Assembly (NCBI GenBank): GCA_021234155.1
Contig: JAJEKV010000109.1
Location: forward strand, 62,001-126,000
Direction of reading: 5' to 3'
Source of the DNA: Isoetes taiwanensis
Taxonomy: Eukaryota; Streptophyta; Lycopodiopsida; Isoetales; Isoetaceae
DNA: 64,000 nt
Part shown: positions 23,224 through 34,909 of the stretch, piece by piece
Layout: every line of letters begins with the position of its first letter
Position numbering within the stretch: the first letter of the stretch is position 1
Translations under genes and position numbers: made by a program
Notes under the pieces: generated by a model
Seen by the model: the letters and a program-made list of their open reading frames with translations, nothing else
Told to the model about the DNA's origin: nothing
Database searches by the model: none

Positions 23224-24515
23224 TTGAAAAGAGATTTTAGAATGATCAGGGAAAGATTTGATTGGTTATGTAATAAGTTGGCTCCTATGATCAAGAAGAA
23301 GAGTATCAATTTCAGGAAACCGCTACCAGTACCCATTCGTGTTGGAGCAGCATTGTGCAAGCTTGTGAAGGGTTGCAAACTCTTAGAAGTTTCAGAGCAG
23401 TTTGCAATTGGAATAAGCACGGTCTCCATGGTGCTTAAAGAAGTTTGCTATGCAATTAACAATAAGTTGGGGTGCAAAATTAGGTGGCCAAAGAACCATG
23501 AACTTGTTCACATTGAAGAGGGATTTAGAGATGCGAGTGGATTACTAAATTTCTATGGTGCTGTTAATTGCATGCATGTACAGATTATTCGGCCTTCTGG
23601 ATTTGGTGGTTCTGATTATTTTGACAGGAAACAAGTCCACTCTATTATTGTGGGTGCTTATGTCAATAGAATTGCAATGTTAAGCGTAGCCCAGTTGTTC
23701 AGCAATAGATGTGAAGGGGAGGTTTCTGAATGACCGAATCCTATAATTGTACCGACTGCCTAGGGGAGGGTGCCCATACTCGGCCCAGGGACTGTAATGG
23801 CCCACCTCCATTCAAGTTCTTACACTTGGGGCGTGGGTCGAAAGGATAACGAGAAGAGGAATACCTGATTTCATCTTTGCGTCTCATCTGGAAGAATCAT
23901 TTCAAAACCATTGGTTTATCTCATACTTCTAATTCTATACTTCACAAAACTATTTTACTTAGTTTTTTCATATTTCATCTTATAAGGTTAAGGTTCCCAT
24001 TCAATGTCTTTTCTATATCATCCTATAACAGTTAAACTTCCCTTTAAAAAAAATCAGTTTTCTACTCCTTTGTATTATTGTATACCCTACATATTGATGC
24101 CTATTAGCATCTGTATGTGATACTAATCCGGCGAATCATTTCTTCCTCTTTCTCCTTCTTTAATGTCTTCTTCGCTATCGCTGTTACTTCCTGGCGAACT
24201 CCCAACAGATATATTTGTTGGATTTCCAAGTTCCATATACGATGCTCGTGTTCTCAGGAATTCAGGTTTGGCACTACGAGCAAATGCAACAAAAATTTTA
24301 AGGGAGCCAGCTATGCTCTTAAATAGTAATTACATGTTGCATCCATATGTTGTTGGAGACAAAGTATATGTAGTTTCAATCATGGATCATGGCTCCATAT
24401 ATTAGAAATGTGGCTGATTTAACGCACATTCAGAATTTATTCAATGCAAGACATGTGAGGGCAAGAATTTTCATTGAGCAAGCATTTGGTATACTAAAAA
24501 TGATTTCAACTTTTG
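23224..24515 (+). pseudogene. PIF/Harbinger transposase pseudogene
   Basis: First part (to 23733): FRMIRERFDWLCNKLAPMIK, FRKPLPVPIRVGAALCKLVK, FAIGISTVSMVLKEV, IRWPKNHE and GLLNFYGAVNCMHVQI. Second part (24200-24340): FPSSIYDARVLRNSGLALRA and LHPYVVGDKVY. Third (24440-24510): FNARHVRARIFIEQAFGILK. These are the ordered blocks of a Harbinger DDE transposase. The first catalytic Asp (normally in DCTH) is Asn here, the second is in YDARVLRNS, and the Glu is in IEQAFG. About 390 bases between 23733 and 24120 and several stops interrupt the frame. It is certainly inactive. Confidence 0.8.
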
Positions 24516-26460
24516 AAATCAACTCTATCATGATATATTTAACAAAATTTGGATTTATTCAAATCTAATAGATATACTTTAAAAATGCCATGATAACATT
24601 ATATGTATTTTTAGCTTTTACTAATTTTAATAATTTATTCAATTTATCATTAGATCAAAAGTATGATGGTTACTAAAGTATAAAATTGCTTTGTAATTTA
24701 AATTTTACTTTAGTCTATTTTTACTTTCGAAGTAAAATATTATCTTTTAAAAATATTTAAAGAAGAAATTTTAGATTGAAATTAATCAAATGATTACGTT
24801 TATGTTTTAATATAGAAAAAAAAACTTTATTACTGATTAAACTCAATATATTTTATTTCATCAATAATAAATTGTTCAATAGCTATTATTAAAATATTAA
24901 CATTATCATTTAATTAATTTCAACCTAAAACTATTTTTTGAAGTATTTTTAAAGGTGTAAAAATTTATAAATTTTTGAAATTGTCATAATAGTTTTTAAG
25001 TCAATCGCTTATCAACCCATCAAATTTTATTTAAAAATTATAATGATTGCCAAATTTTAAAAATTTTAAATCACTGAAAGTTGAAATTTTATATTCTTGA
25101 AATGTTTAATTTTAAATAGATTCAAGTGAAAATTAGTTCGGAAAGCAATTTTATTTTTTGAGTTTTAAATTAAAGATAAACTTTTATAAAAATGCTGAGC
25201 TGCCATGCCCAGTGACGCATACATTTAGGAGCTTTTGGGCTAACATTATGTGGAACTCAGGCATGTCACCAATCCTTAAATGCTACACTAAGCTTGTCCT
25301 AAAAGCACCTAAGAACTGACATGTGGACATTAAAGCTAAACGCCTCAGGGACCTCAAGCTTGGACCCCCACAGCCATTCGTTTCTCTTCATATAATTTTG
25401 TGCAGGTCCCCTGGCTAAACAGTGAATGTAAGCTGGAGAAATTAGCCGTCTAAGATTATCTACAAACTCATACACTCAAGGCATCGCAATAAAGGTACTA
25501 ACAGTAGATGAATCGACTGAAGACAATACTTGTGCATGTCTGTGTTGGAGAATCAAGTTGCATAAATTACCTCTTGTGACAAATCCGCATTCTTTTCTAC
25601 ACGTTCTAAAGTCAGAAGTATCTGTTGCAATAATAGATTGTTATTAGTATGATGGGTAAGTTCAACTCAATTAAAGCAGGAGCGTATGACAAGTATATGA
25701 CAACGTAGACAACTATGTCTCAATCACTAATATACTCCCTTTGTTAACACAATGGAACTCTTTCTGGGACTACGCAATGCTAAGCTCTAAAATAGGAAAA
25801 TGGTCATAGTACACTTCTAAAAAAAATGATTAGAGGTAGCTAAAACTGGGCTTAAAAATTATAATGACTAAGAGGGCTAAAACCTGGGAACAAATCTAAA
25901 ATACAACACAAGCGCAGGTGATATTTGAAGAAGCCATATTACACAAATGCTTAAGATAAAGCATTTGGCAGATACTACAGCAAGTTGCCTACCACCAAAA
26001 ACATACATGCATTAAGATGCTTTTAGAAGTAAAAACATGGTGTTACATATATCACGTCAGACGTAAATAAATACACTCCCATCTTTTACCACAAAACAAA
26101 ATTGCTACTATGTTCATCTCTTCCATGACTCTGCTTCTTGTCGTGCATTTGAGCACTTGCCTCGCACATCTGATTTCTAGACATTTATAGATTGTGGGCC
26201 ACAACATTTACCTCTAGATGCACGTTCCAGATTACTGATCTAATAACAACTGAAATAAATGAGACAAAATGTATAAAACAAGACAAATGGGTATAAAACA
26301 AGATAAACATGTAAACTCCAATTTCATAATAAAAATATTGTTCTATTATAAAAATGCAGTATGCAAACAAAAACCACTCTTAAAACAAGAGTTTAAAGCA
26401 TGATATGCGGCAATGGAGTAGTTCAAGATCTACAGCCTATCACTGATTTTCTCCCATGAT
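24516..26460. other. AT-rich interior of the Harbinger element, no gene seen
   Basis: 24520-25190 is extremely AT-rich with no open frame of note. 25190-26460 is ordinary intergenic-looking sequence. No conserved domain, RNA gene or duplicated repeat is visible. Confidence 0.4.
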
Positions 26461-26535
26461 TTAGCAATCGAGGCTAGTGCACCAATTAAAGCTTGTCGAT
26501 CCCTCTCTGCTGCCCTAGCCTCTTCTCTTTTTGCA

Positions 26536-27140
26536 TCACACATCCTTCTCAATGGCACACATCTTGGAATCTATTTCCTGCCTCTTGTCTCCAAGCTCTT
26601 CAAGAACTCTAACACGCCTCTCATTTGTTGTGTCCCTTTTCTTTTTTTTACCACTTGAATCTGGCTCTCTATCGCCAGGTGTAGGTGAAGCAATGTTAGA
26701 TTTAGCAGTAGCCTCCACATCTCTACTACTATCACGGGTATGGGGTGGGACAATGGCTGGTCTTCTACCATAAAATTCATCAATGAAATGCCAAACTTGC
26801 TGATCAAACTCAATAGGCTGGATTTTTTCTCTCTTCCAATCAGCCCTACTCATTGTGAAGTACGGCGCTGCACCTGTTTGGTGATCATGATCTTTTATGC
26901 TCTTGTAATCAGAAATCAGATTTTTCCACTTGTTTTGGCACTGATCAGGATTTCATTCATACCCATGAGCATGCAAGTATTCAGATATCTTTTGCCATTT
27001 GCTTTTTGCAGTCTCCATTACATCCCATGATCTAATACTAGCATCACATAGTTCTGTTTCTTGCTTCTTTGCTTCTACCAAAGTAAAAACTTGTTACAAT
27101 GTCCAATTTGGAGATCGCATGCGCTTCTCACTGCTTGTGG
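26536..27140 (-). pseudogene. Harbinger-associated Myb/trihelix-like protein (ORF1)
   Basis: Minus-strand order: NWTL, a stop, then QVFTLVEAKKQETELCDAS, VMETAKSKWQKISEYLHAHG, a TGA, then NPDQCQNKWKNLISDYKSIK and GAAPYFTMSRADWKREKI. A hinge and a basic segment (SGKKKKRD) follow before a C-terminal helix near 26540. The spacing of aromatic residues (W, then KW.K, then C..KW..L) is that of a trihelix/Myb-SANT DNA-binding domain, as found in the second protein of plant Harbinger elements. There it binds subterminal DNA and aids the transposase (family knowledge). Two in-frame stops show decay. It is transcribed towards the transposase. Confidence 0.65.
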
Positions 27141-27962
27141 CAGTGTCTCATTCCCACCATTCGTTGGGGCACATGTACATGTACTATTTGTAGGACATGT
27201 GCCATTACCTGTACTATTTGTAGGACATGTGCCATTTGTGGCATTTGACATCTTGCTGCATGGCATAAAGTATCATGGAAGCTTATCAAATATGTAGTAT
27301 ATGTAAAGGTTCATCAAAATACTGCAATGAAATACAAATTCTGAAACAAATGGAGGACAAAAGACTCATCATAATGGAGGACTCCAAAGACTCTCAGAAT
27401 GAAAGACTCATAATGAAATACAAATTCCAATAAAAGAGAGGATAAAGAAAACCCTGCTTGAAATAATGCAGAAAAAAAATATTTGATAATAAAATGGTGG
27501 AGAAACAAATAGACAGAAAATGTGATAAATTCAAAACCTACTCAAAATGATTTAGAAAACTGTCCTTGATATGAAAAGAATTGATTGCTTACCTTTAAGA
27601 AACAGTTTGCAAACTGGAAGGTTGGATGCAAGCTTCAAATCTCCAACCTAGAACGACCTAGTATCCTGGGATCGAGCAGATGCAATTTTGGTCGCCTTCG
27701 AGCATCCGTAACGGCGCTTAATCGATGATCCACGGCAGTGGTTAATTTGCAACAGGAATTTTAGAGTCCATTAACAGTTGTTAAACCTTAACCTAACATA
27801 ATACTAACATGAAGCATAGTTAAAGGGCACCGTTAGCCTAACTGGGCCGTTATTTCTTAACCCCCTCCTAACTTAACGGCATGTCTTAACGACAGTTGTG
27901 TGAACACCAATTAGCTAACTTTTTCTAACATAACAGAGTTTAACCCTTCAGTATAGTGGCCC

Positions 27963-28996
27963 TGAATAGGATATCTGATCCGTAGCAATACGCATGATTT
28001 GGGCATGTCCCTGCGTCGTCATATGACCAAGTGCCCTCGTGTTAGAACATGCTGCAATGAAGATATGCATCTCTTTACCATAAACCATAGTCATGCTCAC
28101 TTACAATATATTACTATTTGACTATAAATTGTGAAGGTAACCACACAAGAAGTTAATCACATGTAAATCCTTGTATTTCAGATCCTTGTTTTGCTAATGC
28201 TACGGCCATGCTAATACATGTCCATTCCTGATCTACTTGTTCTTTGAAGTTAGCAATGCATTTTATAGATATGACATAACATATCTGTATGCCCATGCTT
28301 ACAACATGAGCATGTACAAAGATAAGGCTTCTTTACTGTCAATCCTCTGAAATGGAAGAGGAAAGCATGCACAACTGATCTCATACGAATATCCATAAGC
28401 ATGGGCATGCTATGATTTTTGGCAATTGCTTTGAGCCCAAATACTGCATGCCACAACATATCATAAGGGACTGTTCATACATGCATATATAATTTATTTA
28501 TGCAAACCATGTGCATAGAAATGAGCCAAAAGTATCATATCGTACTTCTAGAATTGTATTACTAACATTGTAAAGGATACCACAGGACTTTTTCATACAC
28601 AAGCATATTATTCATGTGACTACACCATCTTTTAGCAAATAACATGTATTTGTGTCACAAAAATGAGCTAAAAGACTGTACCATATTTTCAGAATTGTTT
28701 GAAAGCACAGATTCAGGATTTCTGAGCACATAACATGATGATTTCTCAAACAAGTCACGAAGTCTCTGTAGTACTAAGAGTGCTTAAGAGCACACAATAA
28801 ATAGCAAACCTACAAGTTTGCTCATGTCCATCCTACTACTACACATGTCTGCAATACTTTGCAAACCTGGAGGAATCACCAAACTGAATCTAGATAGGCA
28901 TTGCCCAGCTTTTTAGTAAATTTTAAGTGTAACAGATGTCGCTGTAACATTCTTAGCTATGTAGCACCATGCTTATAAAACTATTGTATTTTTACA
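27963..28996. other. Intron sequence downstream of the Harbinger element
   Basis: No coding or repeat signal. The stretch ends in TATTTTTACAG at 28996, a good acceptor for the exon that follows. Confidence 0.4.
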
Positions 28997-29326
28997 GGGA
29001 CTAAGTTAATGAGGCAAGCAGTGTCAGAACATGTTCTGGACCTACTAAGTGAAGAGGTAAATATTGATGACTTTCAGTCCCTTTGTGATGATGCCGGAAT
29101 GAGTAGAAGAGCCTATTTTCATTTATTTAAAACCGTCAAATCAAGTATGTCAAAGATGGGTGTGAAGATTGCTTTGCTGCCTAAATTGTCCAAAGTATGG
29201 TCATGTCGTTCATATAAGAACTTCCAAGTCAGCAAGTATCTGGGAGAGATGATCCATATTGATGCATGTAAGCTAGATGATTTAGACCAAATGTATACTT
29301 TCAAGAAAATAGAGATGCTACCATAA
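28997..29326 (+). CDS. Unrecognised gene, downstream exon
   Basis: Starts after TTTTTACAG and joins in phase to the exon ending at 21490: CTT CCA G with GG ACT AAG gives LPG-TKLMRQAVSEHVLD. It continues as LLSEEVNIDDFQSLCDDAGM, SRRAYFHLFKTVKSSM and LPKLSKVWSCRSYKNFQVSK. The last open codons (LDQMYTFKKIEMLP) end at a TAA at 29326. About 60 further bases downstream look like decayed coding sequence in another frame. I cannot name the family. The helical pattern and its location among transposons allow either a host gene or an unclassified element's protein. Confidence 0.45.
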   Translation, partial: GTKLMRQAVSEHVLDLLSEEVNIDDFQSLCDDAGMSRRAYFHLFKTVKSSMSKMGVKIALLPKLSKVWSCRSYKNFQVSKYLGEMIHIDACKLDDLDQMYTFKKIEMLP

Positions 29327-29330
29327 AGGT

Positions 29331-30003
29331 TGTATGACAAGCTATATTGGAAACTTCTTTGGAAAGAAATTGGATGAGTTGCATTTGAGGTAAACTTATA
29401 CTCCTCAAATGCACATATCGCAAAAAACTCCATTTGGCTTACAACTCCTCCCATTTTAGCTGGCAACTATTCCCTATTATGGATCAAGCTAATAACATGG
29501 ACAATGTCCATATTGAACTTTTTCTTGAGTAAAAATAGGAAAAGCTAAAACATTATTCATGAAAAAGTAATACATTATTGTTAGCCATCTCTGTTAATTC
29601 AATCTGCTCTCTCATCATTTTCTTGCACGTCGTTATGGACATAATCATTTTCCTGCATCAATTTATCCTGCATTACTCTAATCTTCTTGTGATGATGCTT
29701 TGCAAAGTTCAACTTAGCTATGAATATCTTTCTAGTTCTTCGTGCAATAGCCTTTAATCTTTTACGATGAATTATGTACTCATCCAATGCTGTAAACCCA
29801 CATCAGCACATATAAATGGCAAATCATCCAATTTGACAAAAAAACAAAAGCTATCAACCTGAATAGGGACTCGAATCCCAGAATTCCAAATTCAGATATA
29901 AAACTTATCATCCAAGAAACCTCAAGTCTCTATGTTGAAGGGAAACAAAATATATACAACAATGTTAAAGCCATTTTGAGCTCAAGATCAGATTATGTAA
30001 GAG
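29331..30003. other. No recognised gene
   Basis: A 62-codon lysine-rich minus-strand frame (29599-29787) is the only open stretch of note. It has no family signature, and low-complexity basic frames of this size arise by chance, so I do not call it a gene. Confidence 0.35.
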
Positions 30004-30680
30004 CAAACAATCTCATCGATCCGAGCCATCGGATCGAAATTCTAGAATGGGGCGAGCATGCATGTCTTGCATGCATGCATGCGGCGCATGCCTTCTCTGG
30101 TTGGGAGATTGCTATATTAGACGAGGTTCTTCATCAACGTCTCATTGGCGCTTCCTCTTCTCTCTCAGCAGTACCTTATTCTCTTTTCTTTGAACCCACC
30201 CTCCCCCCCTTCTTTGTTTAATGTATTTGTCGCCTGGCACGCGTGACCAGCCCCTCTATTTAAAGAGGTTTTTGTTTTATTGTCGCGTGGCACGCGTGAT
30301 CAACCCCTCCACTTTGGGCGGTTTGTTTTGTCACATTTTTTCTAGTGTTGGTGATGTGCAGGTACAGGTTGGCGAGCGGCAGCAGCTTCGACTTCTCCAT
30401 TTGTGGGTTTTGGGAGCGCTTTCTCAGCCTTACATTTATCCAAGCCCCTTGCCGAAGGCTTATCACTAGGGTTTTTTCTCGAAAACCCAAAAGGGCGGGG
30501 TTTTTTAATCCCGGTGATAAGCTTTCGGCAGGTACACAAGCCAAACATCTTTTAGCATTGTATTTTATGGGGTCTAAATTATATAATTGGACATTCCCTT
30601 TATTTTTTCGTGGGTAGTTCGCATGTGTGCGGCTACCCACTATCCTCCATTGTAGAAAATCTGCTGAGATGAATGCAAAC
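30004..30680. repeat. Dispersed repeat R, copy at 30 kb
   Basis: Same block order as 18935-19990 but without the internal duplication: ATCCGAGCCATCGGATCG, GCATGCATGCATGC, TTCTCTCTCAGCAGTACC, two GCGTGGCACGCGTGA motifs (30232 and 30285), the hairpin at 30446, and GGCTACCCACTATCC followed by CCATTGTAGAAAA. The GGCACGCGTGA motif lies about 50 bases apart in two copies, each followed by CCCCTC. Confidence 0.65.
30444..30536. other. Conserved hairpin of repeat R (copy at 30.4 kb)
   Basis: Arms TGCCGAAGGCTTATCAC and GTGATAAGCTTTCGGCA pair at 16 of 17 positions across a loop of about 50 bases. The loop holds TTTTCTCGAAAACCC and GCGGGGTTTTTTAATCCC. Relative to the copy at 19755 the arms differ at several positions, yet pairing is kept. 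Confidence 0.65.
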
Positions 30681-31361
30681 AATCTGCTAAATAACAATCT
30701 GCTAAGAGCAAACAATCAGACTAGATAACAAAATACAAGGAAGTTACAAAGAAAACATCTAGACAAGGGAATAAGCAAATAAATTCCATCAAGAGACTGT
30801 GTAACGTTTGGCTAAAGTAAAACAAAATGCTTTGTAGCTTTTTTCTAATCATGAATACATACAGAACATTAGCTTCATCATGCCATTTGCTAGCCGATAT
30901 GCAGTAGAACAACATCTAATTTGAGAGATGAATGTTCCAGTTTGAGAGACGAACTAAAATGTTATTGTTAACACATAATGAATATTTGATGTCGCAGTTG
31001 CATCATCTGTAAACTTGCTATCTTCTCCACTTTCCAGAGTAGATGTTAAGTCAAAATTGAGGGATAAACGACCACATCCGTCCCGCTATGTAGAAATCAG
31101 ATCCTGCATAATAGGGATAATGATTCAAAGGAATTTATCGTACTTACCAGGCCATGTGCTAGTAGAATCACATGAAAACCAAATGGTAAAAGAGGCATAT
31201 CACCTGAAATAGTAGCATCTACGAGAGCAAACACTAATTGTGCGCAGACTCCAATGGCATTGTCGTTGCTTCCACTTCATAACTGCACGAAAATGTAATA
31301 CGAGTCTCAAAAACTGAAGTTTACATCTGATTAGAGATGGCATCTTTTTCTGTTACCTGAA

Positions 31362-32166
31362 CAGGGTAATAAAGAGTGGCTAAACTTCGCCAAATGGCGA
31401 TGTTTTAGACCTTTAGTCAAATTTCATGGCTAAAGTTTATAAAGGCAATTTTTTTAGAAAAAGCATAATTTAGCCACTCCAAAAGGGGGTAAATTCTGAA
31501 TGCTTAGAGTTTAGCCGGGATTGTTTGCTGCATGGTGTACTGAATCGCCTTCTCTAAAGCTGATTAGGAGAACCCTGATGAATTCAAATAGCCATGCCAA
31601 TTCTATTCAGGGACCTCTTTCATTTAGGAATTGCCATTAGCTACCTCAATCATATTTTGAATTTGTATTTATAAGTTGTTTAGGTTAAATGCTATGAAGA
31701 ATGTTACATGATGTGCATTTTAAGCTTTAAATAGTAATGATCTCTTCTTGCAATTGTTGACCCTAAAGGGTTTTATCACCAAATTCACCATTTGGATGCA
31801 TTTGGCCCCAACGTAAACATGCATGTTCCTTCAAACGATATTGTTTGTTCCTTATGAATTGTACTTTGAACAACTTTGTTATCGTTTTGTAAAAGAAGCA
31901 TATTGAATCAATGTCATTCATGTACTAATCAGTGCTCAAAGTTTGAAGTTAAATAGTTGCACTTTAGCTGGGGACCAAGAAAAATTCGCCAACATTAGAA
32001 TTTCATGTCATATAAATTTTACATTTTAGCCAAGTGGGAAGATAATTAAAGGGCTTTATTTTATCAAATTTCGCCAAGAAAAAAATCTAAGAACTTTTGT
32101 TTTTCATAGGTTTAGCCAACCTTAATTTGAATAGAAAAACATTTAGGGCCGTTAAAATTTACCCTG
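31362..32166. mobile_element. hAT-type non-autonomous element (805 bp)
   Basis: Begins CAGGGTAA and ends TTACCCTG, a perfect 8-bp terminal inverted repeat. It is flanked on both sides by TACCTGAA (31354-31361 and 32167-32174), a perfect 8-bp target duplication. An 8-bp duplication with a CAGGG-type end is diagnostic of the hAT superfamily. Subterminal GGCTAAA/TTTAGCC and TTCGCCAA motifs occur near both ends. There is no transposase; the interior has no open frame. The intact target duplication suggests a relatively recent insertion. Confidence 0.85.
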
Positions 32167-32174
32167 TACCTGAA

Positions 32175-33313
32175 GCAGGACAATCTCTCTAGGTAAGATT
32201 GGACCAGCTTGAGTACCATGTCCCTCCAATTTTATCACTTCCAGGAACTGTACACATCACTAATAGTTTAAGGCGTATATACCATGTGAGTGAAAGAAGT
32301 GGGTTTTTTTTTACCCTAAACCGTATGTATAAATACGGATAGGGGCTTGGCTAGGGGGTTTTCTGGGGGGGAATCCAGTGTAATATGTATACGGGAAGGG
32401 GCGTTTAGAAGGTTGGACAAGGCGTATACGGAGGGTTTTTTGCTGACCCCATTAACGCAGGTGGCGTATCACCTTTATAGTAGGTGAACCCCCCGGGCAC
32501 TAAATGACTTCGTTTACTTGTCGCATGCATAGTTTCCAAGTTTTATTACTTCTCCTTCCTTTGAGGAATGGATTATGGTGAGAGAGATTGGCCAACACAA
32601 AGGCTGCATCTGCAGTAATGCCACAATCTTCCCATTCTGAAAGATGCTCGTCCAGAAGTCTGACGAGCGTGGTTGGAGGGATATTCTAGAAAATCACCAT
32701 GTAATAGCATGTAATTTGACAAATAAATTGGTAGGGTTAGGTGTTTTAGATTTGTGGGATTTTTTCTTGGAGGGTTTTTTCTTTATTGGTTAAGAGGGGT
32801 TTTTATTTCTGGTAGACGAAATTGTGAACTATTTGGTGGCATGAACATATAACCAAAAAAAAAATGATTGGACAATTGGCTTAAATGGAGAATAACTTGA
32901 CATACATTTATTTAACGAAGTAATTGAAAGAAAATATAGAAAACGAACATGTTTCAAAGGATTGATCGCAGGGCATCATCTGTAACTACCGGTTGGATGA
33001 TGTCAATAGTTAATCTTAGATCTTGCTTTAATACCCTTGCGAAGACATACATTATATGCTTGCATGGAGTATGTTGCTTCTTCATTGTTCTAGCCTGGAA
33101 ATCTGCACAGGTGCATGTTGGATATTTGCAAATGCTTATCTTGTAAGTTTCGTTTGGCCGTCTAATACAGTACTCAACATGTAAGTGAGTGAGGTATGAT
33201 GACTCTCATTGAAAGCAGTTCACATCCCAAATGTAGAGCTTGTTCAAGTCTAATTTCTGCATCCTTCCCCAATTTTGTCCTTCTATTCATGCGTTTTCCA
33301 AACCGCTCCATAA
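32175..33313. other. No recognised gene
   Basis: 32290-32480 is unusually G-rich on the plus strand (GGGGTTTTCTGGGGGGG, TATACGGGAAGGGGCG) and may be the end of an unidentified element. The rest holds only short frames without family resemblance. Confidence 0.35.
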
Positions 33314-34906
33314 CTATATGGGCTTACTTGACATAGTGTAATCATTGTGCCCACTAGAAGCTGTAGCATTGCATGAATGGATCCCTCTAATAGAGAAACT
33401 TCCTCTCTCCAACATTCCCAACTCTTGACTGTTTAGATTGGCCCCAGTACATATTGGCCAATCAATAGGTCTCGATGGCACATGTACTATATTGGTAGAG
33501 GGATACAATGTGTATTGCATATGATCAGGGCAGAACCAAAATTTTTGTATGACCTCCCTTCCATTTGCTTTCCTTACCCCTGTAAAACATGGTGTTGTAG
33601 TGGATTTGGTTATAATCTTATTGATATAGGAATTACATTTCCTACCATTCAACCCCAATCTTCCCTGGCACTTCACTCTACTACCTGGCTTAGTTCTTCT
33701 TATTGCCCACTCTTCTTCAGCCACATCAAACTCATGAACAACATATACTGCTTCATCAAATACTATGTTACGCCTTCGTGATGCATCCATTCTAATTCTA
33801 GCTTGCGTATGAGCCCGCTTATTTGGACGATGACTTCCTGATCCCATGTCTTTGTTGTACTCAAAACTATCTCTAGTTCGCTTAAGAATTATTTGATTGT
33901 TTCCTCCGGAACCTGGATCTATGGGGTAGATTCCGGTATGCAACACAGGTGAATTGACTACATTAACACAAACTGAAGGACTTACATTGCTAGTAGCAGG
34001 AGTGCCTAATCTTCGAATCAATGTAGCCAATCCAGGACCTGTGCCAACAAAGTTATGTTCTCTATGTGCTTTACACTTTGCACTTTGTAATACAGCTTCT
34101 ATCAAATCATAGAGACAAGCATCATACAAGCTTACATTATTGATATAACCTCTTGATGCTAACCAACTGGCATGTCTAGATTCCGATAAATTTGTTTTTG
34201 GTATCTGCAACTAGATCAATACCATCATGCATGAAATTATCCCATCTACTAGCTCTTTGGTGCCACTATGCAAGCCAAGATCCCACTCCGGTAAATCTCG
34301 TGGATTAGCTTTTCTTGGCCACCAAGAAATAATATTTTGATATGCTACTTCAGCTTCTTCTACAGATGCTGCTGATCTCCACGCCCTGCATGAAGTTAGA
34401 TGTTCTTGCCTATGCTCATGAATAATGAGTTTATTTGTATGTCTCTGTAGACACTGCTCCCAATGAAATTGACAACCACATTCTCTTCCTTCCATTGGTT
34501 GACCATCATTGAACATCAAACGAATGGCATTCCAATTAGCTTGAGCTTCGTCGGCCATAAATCCTCTAAATTGGGCCGGCTTTGAGCTCTTCCATATCAT
34601 TACATTATTAAGCTTCTTTCAGAATTTTGCTTGCAAGGCAGTATCTTCAGTTTTCATCTCACAAGTTGTTATTGTCAATCGACAACGCATACTGAAAATT
34701 ATAGAAAAAATATATAAATAAATGTCATTAAAATGAATAAAATAGAAGTTCAATGAGTACCTAGGGACATAAACATGACAAGCCAAATTTGTCCATCTAG
34801 GTATACGTTTAACATGATCAAAATGAATCCAAGAATTTTCCAAGTCACCTCCAGGGTGCATTCTGTTAACAAGCTCCACTCCAGATCCAGGACCAATTAT
34901 GGACAT
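33314..34906 (-). pseudogene. Transposase-like gene (MULE-like), decayed, with long C-terminal part
   Basis: Minus-strand order: GPGSGVELVNRMHPGGDLEN and IPRWTNLACHVYVP (34906-34760); a likely intron; MRCRLTITTCEMKTEDTALQ with AKF-stop-KKLNNVM; FRGFMADEAQANWNAIRLMF; CGCQFHWEQCLQRHTNKL; EAEVAYQNIISWW. After a shift at about 34210 come SRHASWLASRGYINNVSLYD and 298 open codons. The blocks TITTCEM..ED, GFMADEAQANW and CxFHWEQCLQRH resemble the DDE and following segments of Mutator-like transposases; this is pattern recognition without a search. The C-terminal part has a Cys-rich stretch (KCQGRLGLNGRKCNSYINK). The TGA in AKF-stop-KK stands where TGG (Trp) is expected. It could instead belong to an unclassified superfamily. 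Confidence 0.45.
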
Positions 34907-34909
34907 TTT

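Larger units (their letters stand above)
21689..27962. mobile_element. PIF/Harbinger DNA transposon (decayed, 6.3 kb)
   Basis: The left end GGGCCACTCCACATTGG is preceded by TTA. The right end is the complement of GGGCCACTATACTGAAG and is followed by TGA. The first eight terminal bases match perfectly, and the flanks fit a mutated 3-bp TTA/TAA target duplication, as in PIF/Harbinger. Both subterminal regions (21700-21960 and 27760-27960) are full of short TTAGGTTAA/CTAACATGA-type repeats. Inside lie a DDE transposase (23224-24510, plus) and a Myb/trihelix-like protein (26536-27140, minus), the two-gene set expected for this superfamily. The whole element sits in an intron of the unknown gene at 20650-29330. 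Confidence 0.7.
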
